Shown here one piece after another: positions 50,476 to 59,313 of a DNA stretch of 64,000 bases. The translations under genes and the position numbers were made by a program. The stretch covers positions 124,001 through 188,000 of the forward strand of contig CAVUZJ010000007.1 of NCBI GenBank assembly GCA_963745975.1, given 5' to 3'. Every line of letters begins with the position of its first letter. The stretch's first letter is position 1. Below the pieces are notes generated by a model. That model saw only the letters and a program-made list of their open reading frames with translations. It searched no databases and had not been told where the DNA came from. The stretch comes from JAKAWQ01 sp963745975. GTDB taxonomy: Bacteria; Pseudomonadota; Alphaproteobacteria; Acetobacterales; Acetobacteraceae.

Positions 50476-50877
50476 TCAGGCGTCGGCTTCCGGCAGCACC
50501 TCGGTCTTCAGCGCCAGGACCTCGCCGAGCCAGGCGGCATGGCGGGTATGGTCGTCGCGCGGGCGTCCCGTTTCGGGATGGACCAGCACGGTGAGCCCCA
50601 TGCGGTTCAGCATAAGGAACGGCATGAGCGCCGGAAAGAGCTCCGGGGCAAAGGCGATCTGGTACATCGCGCCGGGATGCGGCCCAACCGGGACGTCGTG
50701 CCATCGTCCCATGCGCGCGGGGAACCGCGCCTCGACCCAGCCGCGCAAAGTCGCGGCCCGCGCGCGGCTCTCGGGGTCCGCCGGGTCGTAATAGATGTGG
50801 GCGTGATAATCGGCGATCCTTGTGACGTCCTTTGGCGCCGCGTCCTCTGGTGCGATGTCCTTCGGCGCGTCTTCCAT
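50476..50877 (-). CDS. DOPA 4,5-dioxygenase family protein
   Basis: ATG 50877 has gaggagg upstream on the minus strand, giving 133 aa; the longer frame is not needed. After an acidic repeat leader (EDAPKDIAPEDAAPKD) comes the family core: 'DYHAHIYYDPADPESRARAA', 'MGRWHDVPVGPHPGAMYQIA' and 'TVLVHPETGRPRDDHTRHA' with conserved histidines. Members are small cupin-unrelated ring-cleavage-like proteins; activity in bacteria is mostly unproven. It is convergent with prfA. Confidence 0.85.
   Translation of the reverse strand: MEDAPKDIAPEDAAPKDVTRIADYHAHIYYDPADPESRARAATLRGWVEARFPARMGRWHDVPVGPHPGAMYQIAFAPELFPALMPFLMLNRMGLTVLVHPETGRPRDDHTRHAAWLGEVLALKTEVLPEADA
50824..50868 (-). repeat. 15-nt tandem repeat, three units
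   Basis: gacgtcctttggcgc, cgcgtcctctggtgc and gatgtccttcggcgc encode the (A-P-[KE]-D-x) leader of the dioxygenase-like protein. They share a GCGTCCYYTGG-like core with the rodZ linker repeats. Confidence 0.75.
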
Positions 50878-51023
50878 GCGTGCCTCCTCGGGGGGGATGG
50901 GGCCGCGATCATACGCCCGGAGCGGGCTCAAGGTCATCGCGCGCCAGGTGGGGCCCTGGACGGGCGGGCCGCGGCGTGGGTAGCCTCGCCGCGACGGTCC
51001 GCCGTCCGGGGAAGAAGCGCACC

Positions 51024-52166
51024 ATGATCAAGCAATTCCACGTGCTCTATGTGGGGCAGATCGCGCTCGACAATGTCGGGCTTCAGGGAACGCCGGCCAA
51101 CGAACGGCGTTATTCCAGCCGGCGCCTCTCGGAAGCCTTGTGGACGGCGCGCGATATCGCGCTGGTGATGGAGGAGTGCGGGTTCTACGCGCTCTGGACC
51201 GCGGAGCATCATTTCCAGCGCGAGGGCTACGAGTGCCTGCCGAACCTGGTGCAGCTCGGCCTCTGGCTCGCCACGCAGACGAAACGGCTCAAGTTCGGCT
51301 GCGCCTTCAACGTGCTGCCGATGTGGCACCCGATTCGCCTGGCCGAGGATTACGCGATGGCCGACATCGTGACCGACGGGCGCATCATCATGGGCGTCGG
51401 GCGCGGCTATCATACGCGCGAGGTGGAGACGCTCGGCGGACCGCTCCTCGATGCCGAGAAGAACCGCGCGTATTTCGAGGAGGAGCTCGAGCTCCTGCTC
51501 AAATGCTTCAACGAGGAATCGTTTCATTTCAAGGGAAAATTCTTTGAATGCCCGCCGCCGGTCGAGTATCGCGGCTACGGCTTGCGCGAGATCACAATGG
51601 TCCCGCGGCCCAAGCACCTGCCGGTCGAGATCTTCATGCCGGTCGCCAGCGGCCGCACGATCGAGATGATGGCCCGCTACGGCCTCAAGCCGATGGTGAC
51701 GCTGAACGGGGAGAAGATCCTGGACGACGTCGTGCATGCGTACCAGGCGGCATGCCGAAAGTTCGGCCGCGAGAAGGCGCCCGGCGAGGACATGATCTGG
51801 GGAGCAGGGCTTTGCCTCGCGAGAAGCCGCGAAGAGGCGATGCGCCTGATCGAGCCGGCGCACGACGAGCGCTACAAATGGTTCGCCCCCTTCGGGTTCG
51901 TGCGCTACGCCGACGAAGAGGGCCGGCCGTGGGGAACGCCGGGGGCGCCGGCGCGCACGCCCTCGCTCGCCGACGGGGTCGCGCAGAAGGCCTGGTTCTG
52001 CGGCCCGCCCGAGGAGGTGATCGCGGGGATCCGCTCGATCGAGGCGAAATATCCCGGGCTTGAGGACTTCATGATCCATTGGGCCGAGGGCATGGGGCCC
52101 GAAGAATTCACCCGCCAGCTCCGCTGGTTCGCGGGTGACGTGATGCCGGCCTTCGGCGTGGGGTAG
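51024..52166 (+). CDS. LLM-class flavin-dependent oxidoreductase (luciferase-like)
   Basis: ATG 51024 gives 380 aa; the open frame upstream overlaps the divergent gene's leader. 'DIALVMEECGFYALWTAEHH', 'LKFGCAFNVLPMWHPIRLAE' and 'GRIIMGVGRGYHTREVETLG' mark the bacterial luciferase-like TIM barrel that uses reduced flavin. The C-terminal 'WFCGPPEEVIAGIRSIE' is usual for the family. The substrate is unknown. Confidence 0.88.
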   Translation: MIKQFHVLYVGQIALDNVGLQGTPANERRYSSRRLSEALWTARDIALVMEECGFYALWTAEHHFQREGYECLPNLVQLGLWLATQTKRLKFGCAFNVLPMWHPIRLAEDYAMADIVTDGRIIMGVGRGYHTREVETLGGPLLDAEKNRAYFEEELELLLKCFNEESFHFKGKFFECPPPVEYRGYGLREITMVPRPKHLPVEIFMPVASGRTIEMMARYGLKPMVTLNGEKILDDVVHAYQAACRKFGREKAPGEDMIWGAGLCLARSREEAMRLIEPAHDERYKWFAPFGFVRYADEEGRPWGTPGAPARTPSLADGVAQKAWFCGPPEEVIAGIRSIEAKYPGLEDFMIHWAEGMGPEEFTRQLRWFAGDVMPAFGVG

Positions 52167-52187
52167 GGCCCGCCTTTCCCCAGCCGA

Positions 52188-52835
52188 TCACGCTTTGGGC
52201 GCGGGCTGGCGCGCGGCGGCCGACGCCTGCTCCACCGCGAGGCGGATCAGCGCCGCCATGCTGGGGAGGTTGAGCTTGGCACGGATCTGCGCGGCGACCG
52301 CGGCGGCCGTGCGGTAGCTGACGCCGATTTCCGCCGCCACTTCGGCGAGGCTCCTCCCGGTGCTGAGCAACGCCAGCACCTCGCGCTCGCGGGCCGACAA
52401 CCCGCGCAGCGGGCTCTCGCCGGGACGCAGGTTCATCAGCGCGAGCTTCTGCGCGACCGGCCGGCTGAGATAGACCTCGCCCGCGCCGATGCGCTCCACG
52501 GCCTCGAGCAGCGCAGCCGGATCGTCGTTCTTGCTGACATAGCCGCGCGCCCCGGCCTCCAGCGCGCCCGCCACCATGACCGGCTCCTCGTGCATGCTGA
52601 AGACCAGCACGGTCAGGCCCGGCGTCGCGGCAAGCAGCCGCCGCAGCAGGGCAAGGCCGCCATCGGCGAGGCCGAGATCGAGGATGACGAGGTCCGGAGA
52701 TGCCTCGCGGCAGAGGCGCAGCCCTTCGGCGGCGGTCTCCGCCTCGATCACGCTATCCTCGCCCCGCTCCTCGAGCAGGCGCCGGCAGCCGGCGCGGACG
52801 ATCGGGTGGTCCTCGATCAAGAGGACGCGGCTCAT
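52188..52835 (-). CDS. Response regulator, NarL/FixJ (LuxR) type
   Basis: ATG 52835 gives 215 aa and overlaps the kinase stop by four bases. Receiver domain: acidic pocket 'VLLIEDHPIVRAGCRRLL' and phosphoacceptor Asp in 'PDLVILDLGLADGGLALL'. The C-terminal LuxR HTH is 'LSAREREVLALLSTGRSLAE' with 'SYRTAAAVAAQIRAKLNL'. It probably controls the divergent TonB receptor cluster at 54344; this is inferred from arrangement. Confidence 0.93.
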   Translation of the reverse strand: MSRVLLIEDHPIVRAGCRRLLEERGEDSVIEAETAAEGLRLCREASPDLVILDLGLADGGLALLRRLLAATPGLTVLVFSMHEEPVMVAGALEAGARGYVSKNDDPAALLEAVERIGAGEVYLSRPVAQKLALMNLRPGESPLRGLSAREREVLALLSTGRSLAEVAAEIGVSYRTAAAVAAQIRAKLNLPSMAALIRLAVEQASAAARQPAPKA

Positions 52836-54179
52836 CGCGCCGCCCCGGCGAGCAGGTCCATCGTCACGGCGATCTCCGTTCCCCCGGCGGGACGGTTGCC
52901 GATGGAGAGCCGCCCGTTCAGCGCCCGCACGCGCTCGCTCATGCCGAGCAGCCCGAAGCCGAAGCGGATCCCCGGCGGCAGCCCGCGCCCGTCGTCGCGC
53001 ACGAGAACGCGCACCGCGTGGCCGACACCTTCCGTCCGCTCCAGGCACACCTCCACCCGCCGCGCTCCGGCGTGCCGCGCGGCATTGGTCAGGCACTCCT
53101 GCACGACCCGGTAGAGGGCGAGCCCGGTCGCCTCGCCGCCCACGGCGACCTCCTCGGCCCGCACGCTGAAGTCGATCCCCGGGCAGTGTTCCTGCCACCC
53201 CGCGACCAGCTCGCGCAGCGCTTCGGCCAGCCCGAGCTGGTCGAGCGCGAGCGGCCGGAGCCGCGCCAGGATGCGTGCGTTGGTCTGCTGGATGCTATCG
53301 GCCAGGCGCCCGATCGCCTGCGCTCGCTCGGCAATGCACGCGGGTGCGGCTTCGCCACGGCGGCAGCCGCCGAGAATGCTCGCGGCCTCGGCGCGAATGC
53401 CGAAGAGCACCGGTCCGAGCTCGTCGTGCAGCTCGTGCGCGATCTCCTTGCGCTCCGTCTCCTGCAGGCCGATCAGCGCGTCGATCAGTCGGTGGTTGTC
53501 CTCGGTCACCTGGCCCAGCGCCCGCGCGAGGCTGTTGAACTGCTCGCCGATGCGTGCAAGCTCGGTGACGGCGATCGGGGCGAGGCGTGCCGCGTAGTCG
53601 CCGCGCTCCAGCCGGTCGAAACCATGCTGCAGCGCCTCAACGGGGCGGAGCGCACGGCGAACGGTCCAGAGGCTCAGCGCGACGATCGCGGCGGAGGCGG
53701 CGAGGAGCAGGCCGCAGAGCCAGACGAGCTCTTCCCAGATCTCGGCGAGCTCGTCGAGCGGGTTCGAGAGCATCTCGACCCGCGCCACCTCGCGCCCGCG
53801 GACAATGACGGGGAAGAGCTCGATCTTCGGATCGAGATCGAAGAGGCGCGCGAACCAGAGCGGCACGCCCGCCCGATCCGGAATGAGGCCAGGCAGCTCG
53901 GAGGCGGCAATCTGTTCCGGTCCCGCAGCGATTCGGAAGACGACGTGGCGCACCTCGGGCAGCTCCGCTTGAAGCCGGCTGAGCGCCGCGTCGGCGCCGC
54001 CGGCGCTGCGGACATCGGCGAGCGCGGCGGTCGACCAGAAGGCGGCCGAGCCGCATGCCCGACGTTACCTCCGCCCGCACCCGCTGCGGCGCGGCGGCGA
54101 GTTCGTCGCCGATCGTGGCGGCGAGCCCGAGTGCCAGGATCACCGCCGGGATCAGCACCAGCCGCAGCTTGAGCGACAT
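52832..54179 (-). pseudogene. Sensor histidine kinase (HisKA_3 type), apparent frameshift
   Basis: The N-terminus reads from ATG 54179 (MSLKLRLVLIPAVILALGLA), a membrane helix, to about 54030. There the frame is lost, becoming Arg-rich. The neighbouring frame continues as 'ALADVRSAGGADAALSRLQ', second helix, HAMP, the phosphorylation motif 'RKEIAHELHDELGPVLFGI' and HATPase ('NAARHAGARRVEVCLE', 'DDGRGLPPGIRFGFGLLGM') to 52832. One extra base explains everything. From the first in-frame GTG (53953) the downstream part could be made without the first helix. It is a lesion or a sequencing error. Confidence 0.8.
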
Positions 54180-54343
54180 CACGCTTCCGTCCTCCCGTCC
54201 TGTCGCGGGGCCGCATTTTTTGCAACTCCTCGCACATTCTGCCGAGCGTGCGGCAATCAGTATTATGGACCGGCTGCGCCGGCGGTGGCCACACTGCTCG
54301 CGGTGCCGCCGCCCACGAGGCGGGCCCGAGGAGGAAACGCACG
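54180..54343. promoter_or_regulatory. Divergent control region, kinase versus TonB receptor
   Basis: 164 bases between the two-component genes and the receptor. It holds an AT-rich patch (cattttttgcaactcc near 54212-54227) and a possible -10 tattat at 54261-54266. No clear operator repeat is seen. Confidence 0.4.
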
Positions 54344-56668
54344 ATGAAGCGCGCCTGCCGGATCGCCCTTGCCGCGCTCGCCGTGCCCGCCGCCGCCGCC
54401 GCGCAAACCGCTCCGTCCGCCACCTCGGTGCCTGAGGTCCCCGAAGTCAACATCATCGCGCCGACGCCGCTGCTCGGCTCGGGCGTCAATCCGGACACGA
54501 TCCCGGCCGAGACGAACGTGCTCACGAGCGGCGACATCTCGCGCAACGGCACGCCGAACATGCTGGGTGCGCTCAATCAGCAGGTGGGCGGCGTCAATCT
54601 CGACTCTTCCTCGGGAAATCCCTTCCAGCCGGACCTTTTCTACCACGGCTTCGAAGCCTCGCCGCTGCAGGGAACGCCGGAGGGCCTCGCGGTCTATGTC
54701 AACGGCGCGCGCTTCAACCAGGCGTTCGGCGATACGGTGAACTGGGACCTCATCCCGAACATCGCGATCCACAGCATGAACCTGGTGGGCTCGAACCCGG
54801 CGTTCGGGCTCAACGCGCTCGGCGGCGCGGTGAGCGTGCAGCTCCAGAACGGGTTCACCTACCATGGCCTGGAGACGGATGTCTCCGGCGGCTCGTTCGG
54901 CACCTTCCAGGGCGAGTTCCAATACGGCAAGCAGGCGGGAGACACCTCGGTCTACATCGCCGGCAACGGGCTCGTGCAGGGCGGATGGCGCGACCTGCAA
55001 TCCTCCGGTATCCAGAATTTCTACGGCGATATCGGCTGGCGGAGCGATCGGGCGGAGGTCCATCTCGGCATCACGCTCGCGCACTCCGCGCTGAACGGTC
55101 CGGGCACTTCCCCCGTGCAGCTCCTGGCCGCCGATCCGGCCGCGCAGTTCACCGGGCCGAATGCGATCGACAATCAGTACGCCGACGTCAATCTTTCGGG
55201 GAACTTCCAGATCGACGACACGACATCGGTCCAGGGCGTCGCCTATTACGACTACTTCCACCAGTTCGTCACCAACGGCAACGCCACCGACGACACGCCC
55301 TGCGACGACGGCTCGGGCCTTCTCTGCTCCAGTCCGGGCACCTACAGCACGACGCTCGGCGGCGGGACGATCCCCGCCTTCCTCGGCGACAATCCGCTCT
55401 CCTATTCCGAGCTCGACAACCAGACGACCAACACCAACGGCTACGGCGTCTCCGGCCAGGTGACCAACACCAACGACATCTTTGGGCTCGCGAACCATGC
55501 GGTGGCGGGTCTCAGCTTCGACGGCGCGCAGACCGAATTCGGGGCGCTCTCCTATGTCGGCGGCATCACGGACGTCTCGCGCGTCTATGTCGGTCCGGGC
55601 GTCATCATCGACGAGCCCGGGATCAACGAGCCGGTGAGCGTTGCCATCAGCAACGCCTATTACGGGGCCTTTTTCGCCGACACGCTGAACCTCACACGGC
55701 GTCTTGCGATGACGCTCTCGGGTCGCTTCAACGTAGCCGAGATCGACCTCGCGGATCAGAACGGCGGCGACCTCACGGGCGAGCACAGCTACAGCCATTT
55801 CAATCCCGCGGCCGGCTTCACCTATCAGGTGACACCGTGGCTCACGGCCTATGCCGGCTATGCGGTGGCGAACCGGGCGCCGACGCCGGCCGAGCTCTCC
55901 TGCGCAAGCCCGCTCAATTCGTGCAGCTTGGCCAATTTCTTCGTCGGCGACCCGAACCTCAAGCAAGTCGTTGCGCACACGGTGGAGCTTGGCGTGCGCG
56001 GCGGTTTCTCGCCTTCCGCGAACGCAAACCTCAGCTACAGCATCGGCCTCTACCATACCAACCTCGATGACGACATCGTCTTCGTCAACAGCCCAACCCT
56101 CGACCGCGCCTATTTCATGAATGTGGGCGCGACCCAGCGCCAGGGCGTCGATGCCGGCGTGCAGTTCAAGAACGAGCGCTGGCTCGTCTATCTCGAATAT
56201 TCCTATATCGATGCGACCTATCAGAGCGGCTTCGTCGAATCGGCGGGCAGCAACCCGGACGGTGATGTAAACGGAAACGAAACGATCACTCCGGGCGATC
56301 GCCTGCCGGGAATCCCCGCCAACCAGATCAAGCTCGGAATCTATTACAAGGTGACGCCGAAATGGACGGTCGGCGCCGTCGGGATCGCCCAGACCGGGCA
56401 ATATCTCTTCGGGGACGAGGCGAACCTGACGCCGGAGCTGCCGGGCTTCTTCACCCTCAACCTGACCACCAACTATCAGCTGACCCCGAAGATCGGGCTC
56501 TTCGCCACGATCGACAACGTGACCAATGAGCAATACTACACTTATGGAACGTTCTCGCCGACCACTTCGGTCTATCTGGGCCAGGCCCCCAATGCCACCA
56601 ACCCGCGGGCCTACAGCCCGGCGGCGCCGATCGGGGTGCTCGTCGGCGTCCGTGTGACGCTGGGATAG
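54344..56668 (+). CDS. TonB-dependent outer-membrane receptor
   Basis: ATG 54344 with gaggagg upstream gives 774 aa. A signal peptide (MKRACRIALAALAVPAAAAA) is followed by a plug domain ('DISRNGTPNMLGALNQQVGG', 'AVYVNGARFNQAFGDTVNW', 'NPAFGLNALGGAVSVQLQNG') and a 22-strand-type barrel ending in 'PIGVLVGVRVTLG'. It imports a scarce ligand using TonB energy. ExbB, ExbD and TonB genes follow. No TonB-box sequence is obvious. The ligand (siderophore, metal or cofactor) is unknown. Confidence 0.92.
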   Translation: MKRACRIALAALAVPAAAAAQTAPSATSVPEVPEVNIIAPTPLLGSGVNPDTIPAETNVLTSGDISRNGTPNMLGALNQQVGGVNLDSSSGNPFQPDLFYHGFEASPLQGTPEGLAVYVNGARFNQAFGDTVNWDLIPNIAIHSMNLVGSNPAFGLNALGGAVSVQLQNGFTYHGLETDVSGGSFGTFQGEFQYGKQAGDTSVYIAGNGLVQGGWRDLQSSGIQNFYGDIGWRSDRAEVHLGITLAHSALNGPGTSPVQLLAADPAAQFTGPNAIDNQYADVNLSGNFQIDDTTSVQGVAYYDYFHQFVTNGNATDDTPCDDGSGLLCSSPGTYSTTLGGGTIPAFLGDNPLSYSELDNQTTNTNGYGVSGQVTNTNDIFGLANHAVAGLSFDGAQTEFGALSYVGGITDVSRVYVGPGVIIDEPGINEPVSVAISNAYYGAFFADTLNLTRRLAMTLSGRFNVAEIDLADQNGGDLTGEHSYSHFNPAAGFTYQVTPWLTAYAGYAVANRAPTPAELSCASPLNSCSLANFFVGDPNLKQVVAHTVELGVRGGFSPSANANLSYSIGLYHTNLDDDIVFVNSPTLDRAYFMNVGATQRQGVDAGVQFKNERWLVYLEYSYIDATYQSGFVESAGSNPDGDVNGNETITPGDRLPGIPANQIKLGIYYKVTPKWTVGAVGIAQTGQYLFGDEANLTPELPGFFTLNLTTNYQLTPKIGLFATIDNVTNEQYYTYGTFSPTTSVYLGQAPNATNPRAYSPAAPIGVLVGVRVTLG

Positions 56669-56752
56669 GATGGCGGGATACGGGACGGTTTTGCGGCCGC
56701 CTCGATGGGGGCTATCCTGGCGGGCGATAAGAGCGGGAGGCGAGGAGGCGTG

Positions 56753-57232
56753 ATGCGCTCGGCATTTTCTTCGGCATTGCGCCGCGTTGCTGCCGGCCTC
56801 CTTTGCACCGTCCTCCTCTGCCCCGGCCCCCTCTGGGCCGCAGCGGCGCCTGCGCCGGAGCCGGCGCCCATCACCCTCCAGCTCAACAAGCTTGCGCCGT
56901 TCGCGGAGGGGACGGGCTGCGTTGCCTATTTCGTCGTCTCCAACCCGGGCGCCCAGGCGATTTCCGACCTCGATCTCGATCTCGTTTTGTTCGACACGGA
57001 CGGCATCATCGCCCGGCGCATGGCGGCTCAGCTCGGGCCGCTGCCGGCGGGGAAAACGGCGGTCCGGCTCTTCGATCTCGCAGGCACGCCCTGCAATTCG
57101 ATCGGCCACATCCTGGTCAACGACGTGCTCTCCTGCCAAGCCGGAACGGGGGCGGAGGGCAGCGATCCGCGTGCGGCCTGTCTCGCGCGGATTGCGGTCT
57201 CCTCGCTCGCCAAGGCGAAGCTGACCCGGTAG
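56753..57232 (+). CDS. Small secreted protein in TonB cluster
   Basis: ATG 56753 with gaggagg upstream gives 159 aa. A signal peptide ('RRVAAGLLCTVLLCPGPLWA') is followed by a beta-rich periplasmic domain ('FVVSNPGAQAISDLDLDLVL', 'IIARRMAAQLGPLPAGKTAV') with cysteines in 'AGTPCNSIGHILVNDVLSCQ' and 'RAACLAR' that could form disulfides. I do not know its role; its fixed place between receptor and ExbB suggests a periplasmic partner. Confidence 0.75.
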   Translation: MRSAFSSALRRVAAGLLCTVLLCPGPLWAAAAPAPEPAPITLQLNKLAPFAEGTGCVAYFVVSNPGAQAISDLDLDLVLFDTDGIIARRMAAQLGPLPAGKTAVRLFDLAGTPCNSIGHILVNDVLSCQAGTGAEGSDPRAACLARIAVSSLAKAKLTR

Positions 57233-57242
57233 GGCGCCCCCC

Positions 57243-57905
57243 ATGCCGCCGCACACGCTCTCGCCCGTCGCCCTCTTCCTGCATGCGGACCCGCTGGTGA
57301 AGCTGGTGCTGCTGATCCTCCTGCTGGCGAGCGTCTGGGTGTGGGCGGTGACGATCGACCGTGCCGTGCGATACGGACGCATTCGCCGCGATGTCGGCCG
57401 GCTCGGCGAGGCCACGCGGGCGCTTGGCGCGGAGAGCTTGCCCGATGGCCTGGCGGGCGAGGTGCTGCGCGCGGGGCTCGTGGCGGCAGGCGAGATGGGC
57501 GGCGAGGAGACAAGGACGGAGCGGCGCGAGAGGATCGCCGAGGCGATGCGGCTCTGCCTGATCGACTGTTTGCGCGCGGTCGAGCCCGGGCTGCCGTTCC
57601 TTGCCACCGTCGGTGCAACCGCGCCGTTCGTCGGCCTCTTCGGCACGGTGTGGGGGATCATGGCGAGTTTTTCCAGCATTGCGGCGGCCAACGACACGAG
57701 CCTTGCGGTCGTGGCGCCAGGGATCGCGGAGGCGCTCTTCTCCACGGCGATCGGGCTGGCGGCGGCGATCCCCGCGGTGATCGCCTACAACAAGCTCGCC
57801 GCCCATCTCGCCGGCACGCGCGCGCTCGGGATTTCCGCGATCGCCCGGCTCGCCGGGATGCTGAGCGCGCTGCGCCCCGAGGCGGTGCGGGCGGCGGCGG
57901 AGTAG
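57243..57905 (+). CDS. exbB: ExbB/TolQ-type proton channel subunit
   Basis: The 220 aa product has one N-terminal helix ('LVKLVLLILLLASVWVWAV'), a cytoplasmic loop, then two helices with the family motif 'LPFLATVGATAPFVGLFGTV' and 'SLAVVAPGIAEALFSTAIGL'. It forms the pentameric proton channel energising TonB. It is 10 bases after the preceding gene. Confidence 0.92.
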   Translation: MPPHTLSPVALFLHADPLVKLVLLILLLASVWVWAVTIDRAVRYGRIRRDVGRLGEATRALGAESLPDGLAGEVLRAGLVAAGEMGGEETRTERRERIAEAMRLCLIDCLRAVEPGLPFLATVGATAPFVGLFGTVWGIMASFSSIAAANDTSLAVVAPGIAEALFSTAIGLAAAIPAVIAYNKLAAHLAGTRALGISAIARLAGMLSALRPEAVRAAAE

Positions 57906-57912
57906 CGAGGCG

Positions 57913-58353
57913 ATGGCGATCGGCCCGCGCCGACGGCAGGAAGAGACCGAGGATCTGGCGCCGCTCTCGGAGATCAACGTGACGCCCTTCGTCGACGTGA
58001 TGCTGGTGCTGCTCGTCATCTTCATGGTGACGGCGCCGCTGATGATGGCGGGCGTGCCGCTCCGCCTGCCGAAGACCGCGGCGGCGCGCGTTGCGCAGCC
58101 GCACCAGCCGATCGTCCTCAGCATCGACCGCGCCGGGCATGTCTTCATCGGCGATCGGTCGGTGGCGGAGGGCGCGCTGGCCGCGCGGCTGCACGCGATT
58201 GCGGTGAAGACGCCCGAGCAGACCGTCTATATCCGCGCCGATCGAACCCTCGCCTACGGCCAGGTGATGCAGACGATGGGCGTGGTGGCCGCCTCCGGCT
58301 TCTCCCGTATCTCGCTCTTGGCCGAGCAGGCAGAGACGCCGCCGGCGCACTGA
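57913..58353 (+). CDS. exbD: ExbD/TolR-type subunit
   Basis: The 146 aa product has a single helix with the essential Asp ('NVTPFVDVMLVLLVIFMVTA') and a periplasmic domain ('VFIGDRSVAEGALAARLHA', 'IYIRADRTLAYGQVMQTMG' in close form). It pairs with ExbB in the energy-coupling motor. Confidence 0.93.
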   Translation: MAIGPRRRQEETEDLAPLSEINVTPFVDVMLVLLVIFMVTAPLMMAGVPLRLPKTAAARVAQPHQPIVLSIDRAGHVFIGDRSVAEGALAARLHAIAVKTPEQTVYIRADRTLAYGQVMQTMGVVAASGFSRISLLAEQAETPPAH

Positions 58354-58385
58354 CGTGCCGAGGCATCCACCATGATCGGGCGGTG

Positions 58386-59291
58386 ATGAGCGCGCGGAGC
58401 GCCGCAGCCGGGCTGGCGCTGCCCGGCCGGGTCCATCCGGCGGCGCTCCTTATCGCCGTGCTGCTGCACCTGCTCGCGATCGCGCTCCTGCTGCGGGCGG
58501 GGCACGTCGCACCTCCGCCGATGACGGTCTCGCTCTCGCTCGCAATGCCACCCTCCTCGGTCGCTGAGAGCAGCGCCCGGCCCGGCGAGGCGCTGCAACC
58601 GGTGGCCGCGCCACCCCCCGCCTTGCCCGCGGCGCCTCCTCCGCCGCCCGTCGCGGCGAGCGCCCCACCCCCGCCCGTGCTCTCGTCCCCCTCACCCACG
58701 GCGCCGCCGGCCCCGCCGCCGCCGGCACTGGCACCGTCCTCGCCTCCGGCTCCGCTCGCGCCGGCCCCGCCGCCACGCCCGATCAGGGTCGAACCGCTTC
58801 CCCCGGCGCTGCCGCTCCCGCCGCCCCCCCCGCCGGAGCAGCTCGCGCCCCGCCCGATCCCGCGGCCCGTGCCGTTCGCGCCTCACCGATCACCGCCGCA
58901 CCCGCTCGCGCGGCGCGCACCTGCGCCGGCTCCCGAGGCCGGCGCCCGAACCAGCCCACCATCGCGGCCCACGGCCGGCCCCGGTGCGCCGGCACCGGCG
59001 GCGCAGAGCTCCTCTTGGATCAGGGCGGTCAGCGCATGGCTGGACGCTCACAAATCCTATCCGGCGCTCGCGCAGCAGCGCGACGAGCAGGGGACCGTCA
59101 TCCTCCGCTTCACCGTCGCCCGCAGCGGGCGCGTGCTCGCGGTCGCCGTGCTGCGCGGAAGCGGGTCCGACATTCTCGATCGGGCAGCGGAAGAATTGCT
59201 GCGCGGCGCAGCGCTGCCGCCCCTCCCGGCGACGATGAAAGGCGCCGAGACCACGGTGACCTTCGCCATCCGTTACATGCTCGAGCAATGA
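58386..59291 (+). CDS. tonB: Energy transducer TonB
   Basis: ATG 58386 gives 301 aa; GTG 58383 is possible. An N-terminal helix ('ALLIAVLLHLLAIALLLRAG') is followed by about 150 residues rich in Pro and Ala, as expected of the periplasm-spanning arm. The C-terminal domain is 'YPALAQQRDEQGTVILRFTV', 'GRVLAVAVLRGSGSDILDRA' and 'TTVTFAIRYML'. It passes energy to the receptor plug. Confidence 0.92.
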   Translation: MSARSAAAGLALPGRVHPAALLIAVLLHLLAIALLLRAGHVAPPPMTVSLSLAMPPSSVAESSARPGEALQPVAAPPPALPAAPPPPPVAASAPPPPVLSSPSPTAPPAPPPPALAPSSPPAPLAPAPPPRPIRVEPLPPALPLPPPPPPEQLAPRPIPRPVPFAPHRSPPHPLARRAPAPAPEAGARTSPPSRPTAGPGAPAPAAQSSSWIRAVSAWLDAHKSYPALAQQRDEQGTVILRFTVARSGRVLAVAVLRGSGSDILDRAAEELLRGAALPPLPATMKGAETTVTFAIRYMLEQ

Positions 59292-59313
59292 TGAGCAGGT
59301 CGATGCGTCTCGC

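Noticed and set aside
54263..57745. 1160-codon open frame on the minus strand opposite the TonB receptor
   Set aside because: Arg/Glu/Ala-rich translation with no recognisable motif; the plus strand holds clear genes. Long antisense frames are expected at this GC content.
57243..58353. tolQ-tolR of the Tol-Pal system
   Set aside because: No tolA, tolB or pal follow; the next gene is tonB and a receptor precedes, so exbB-exbD is the better call.
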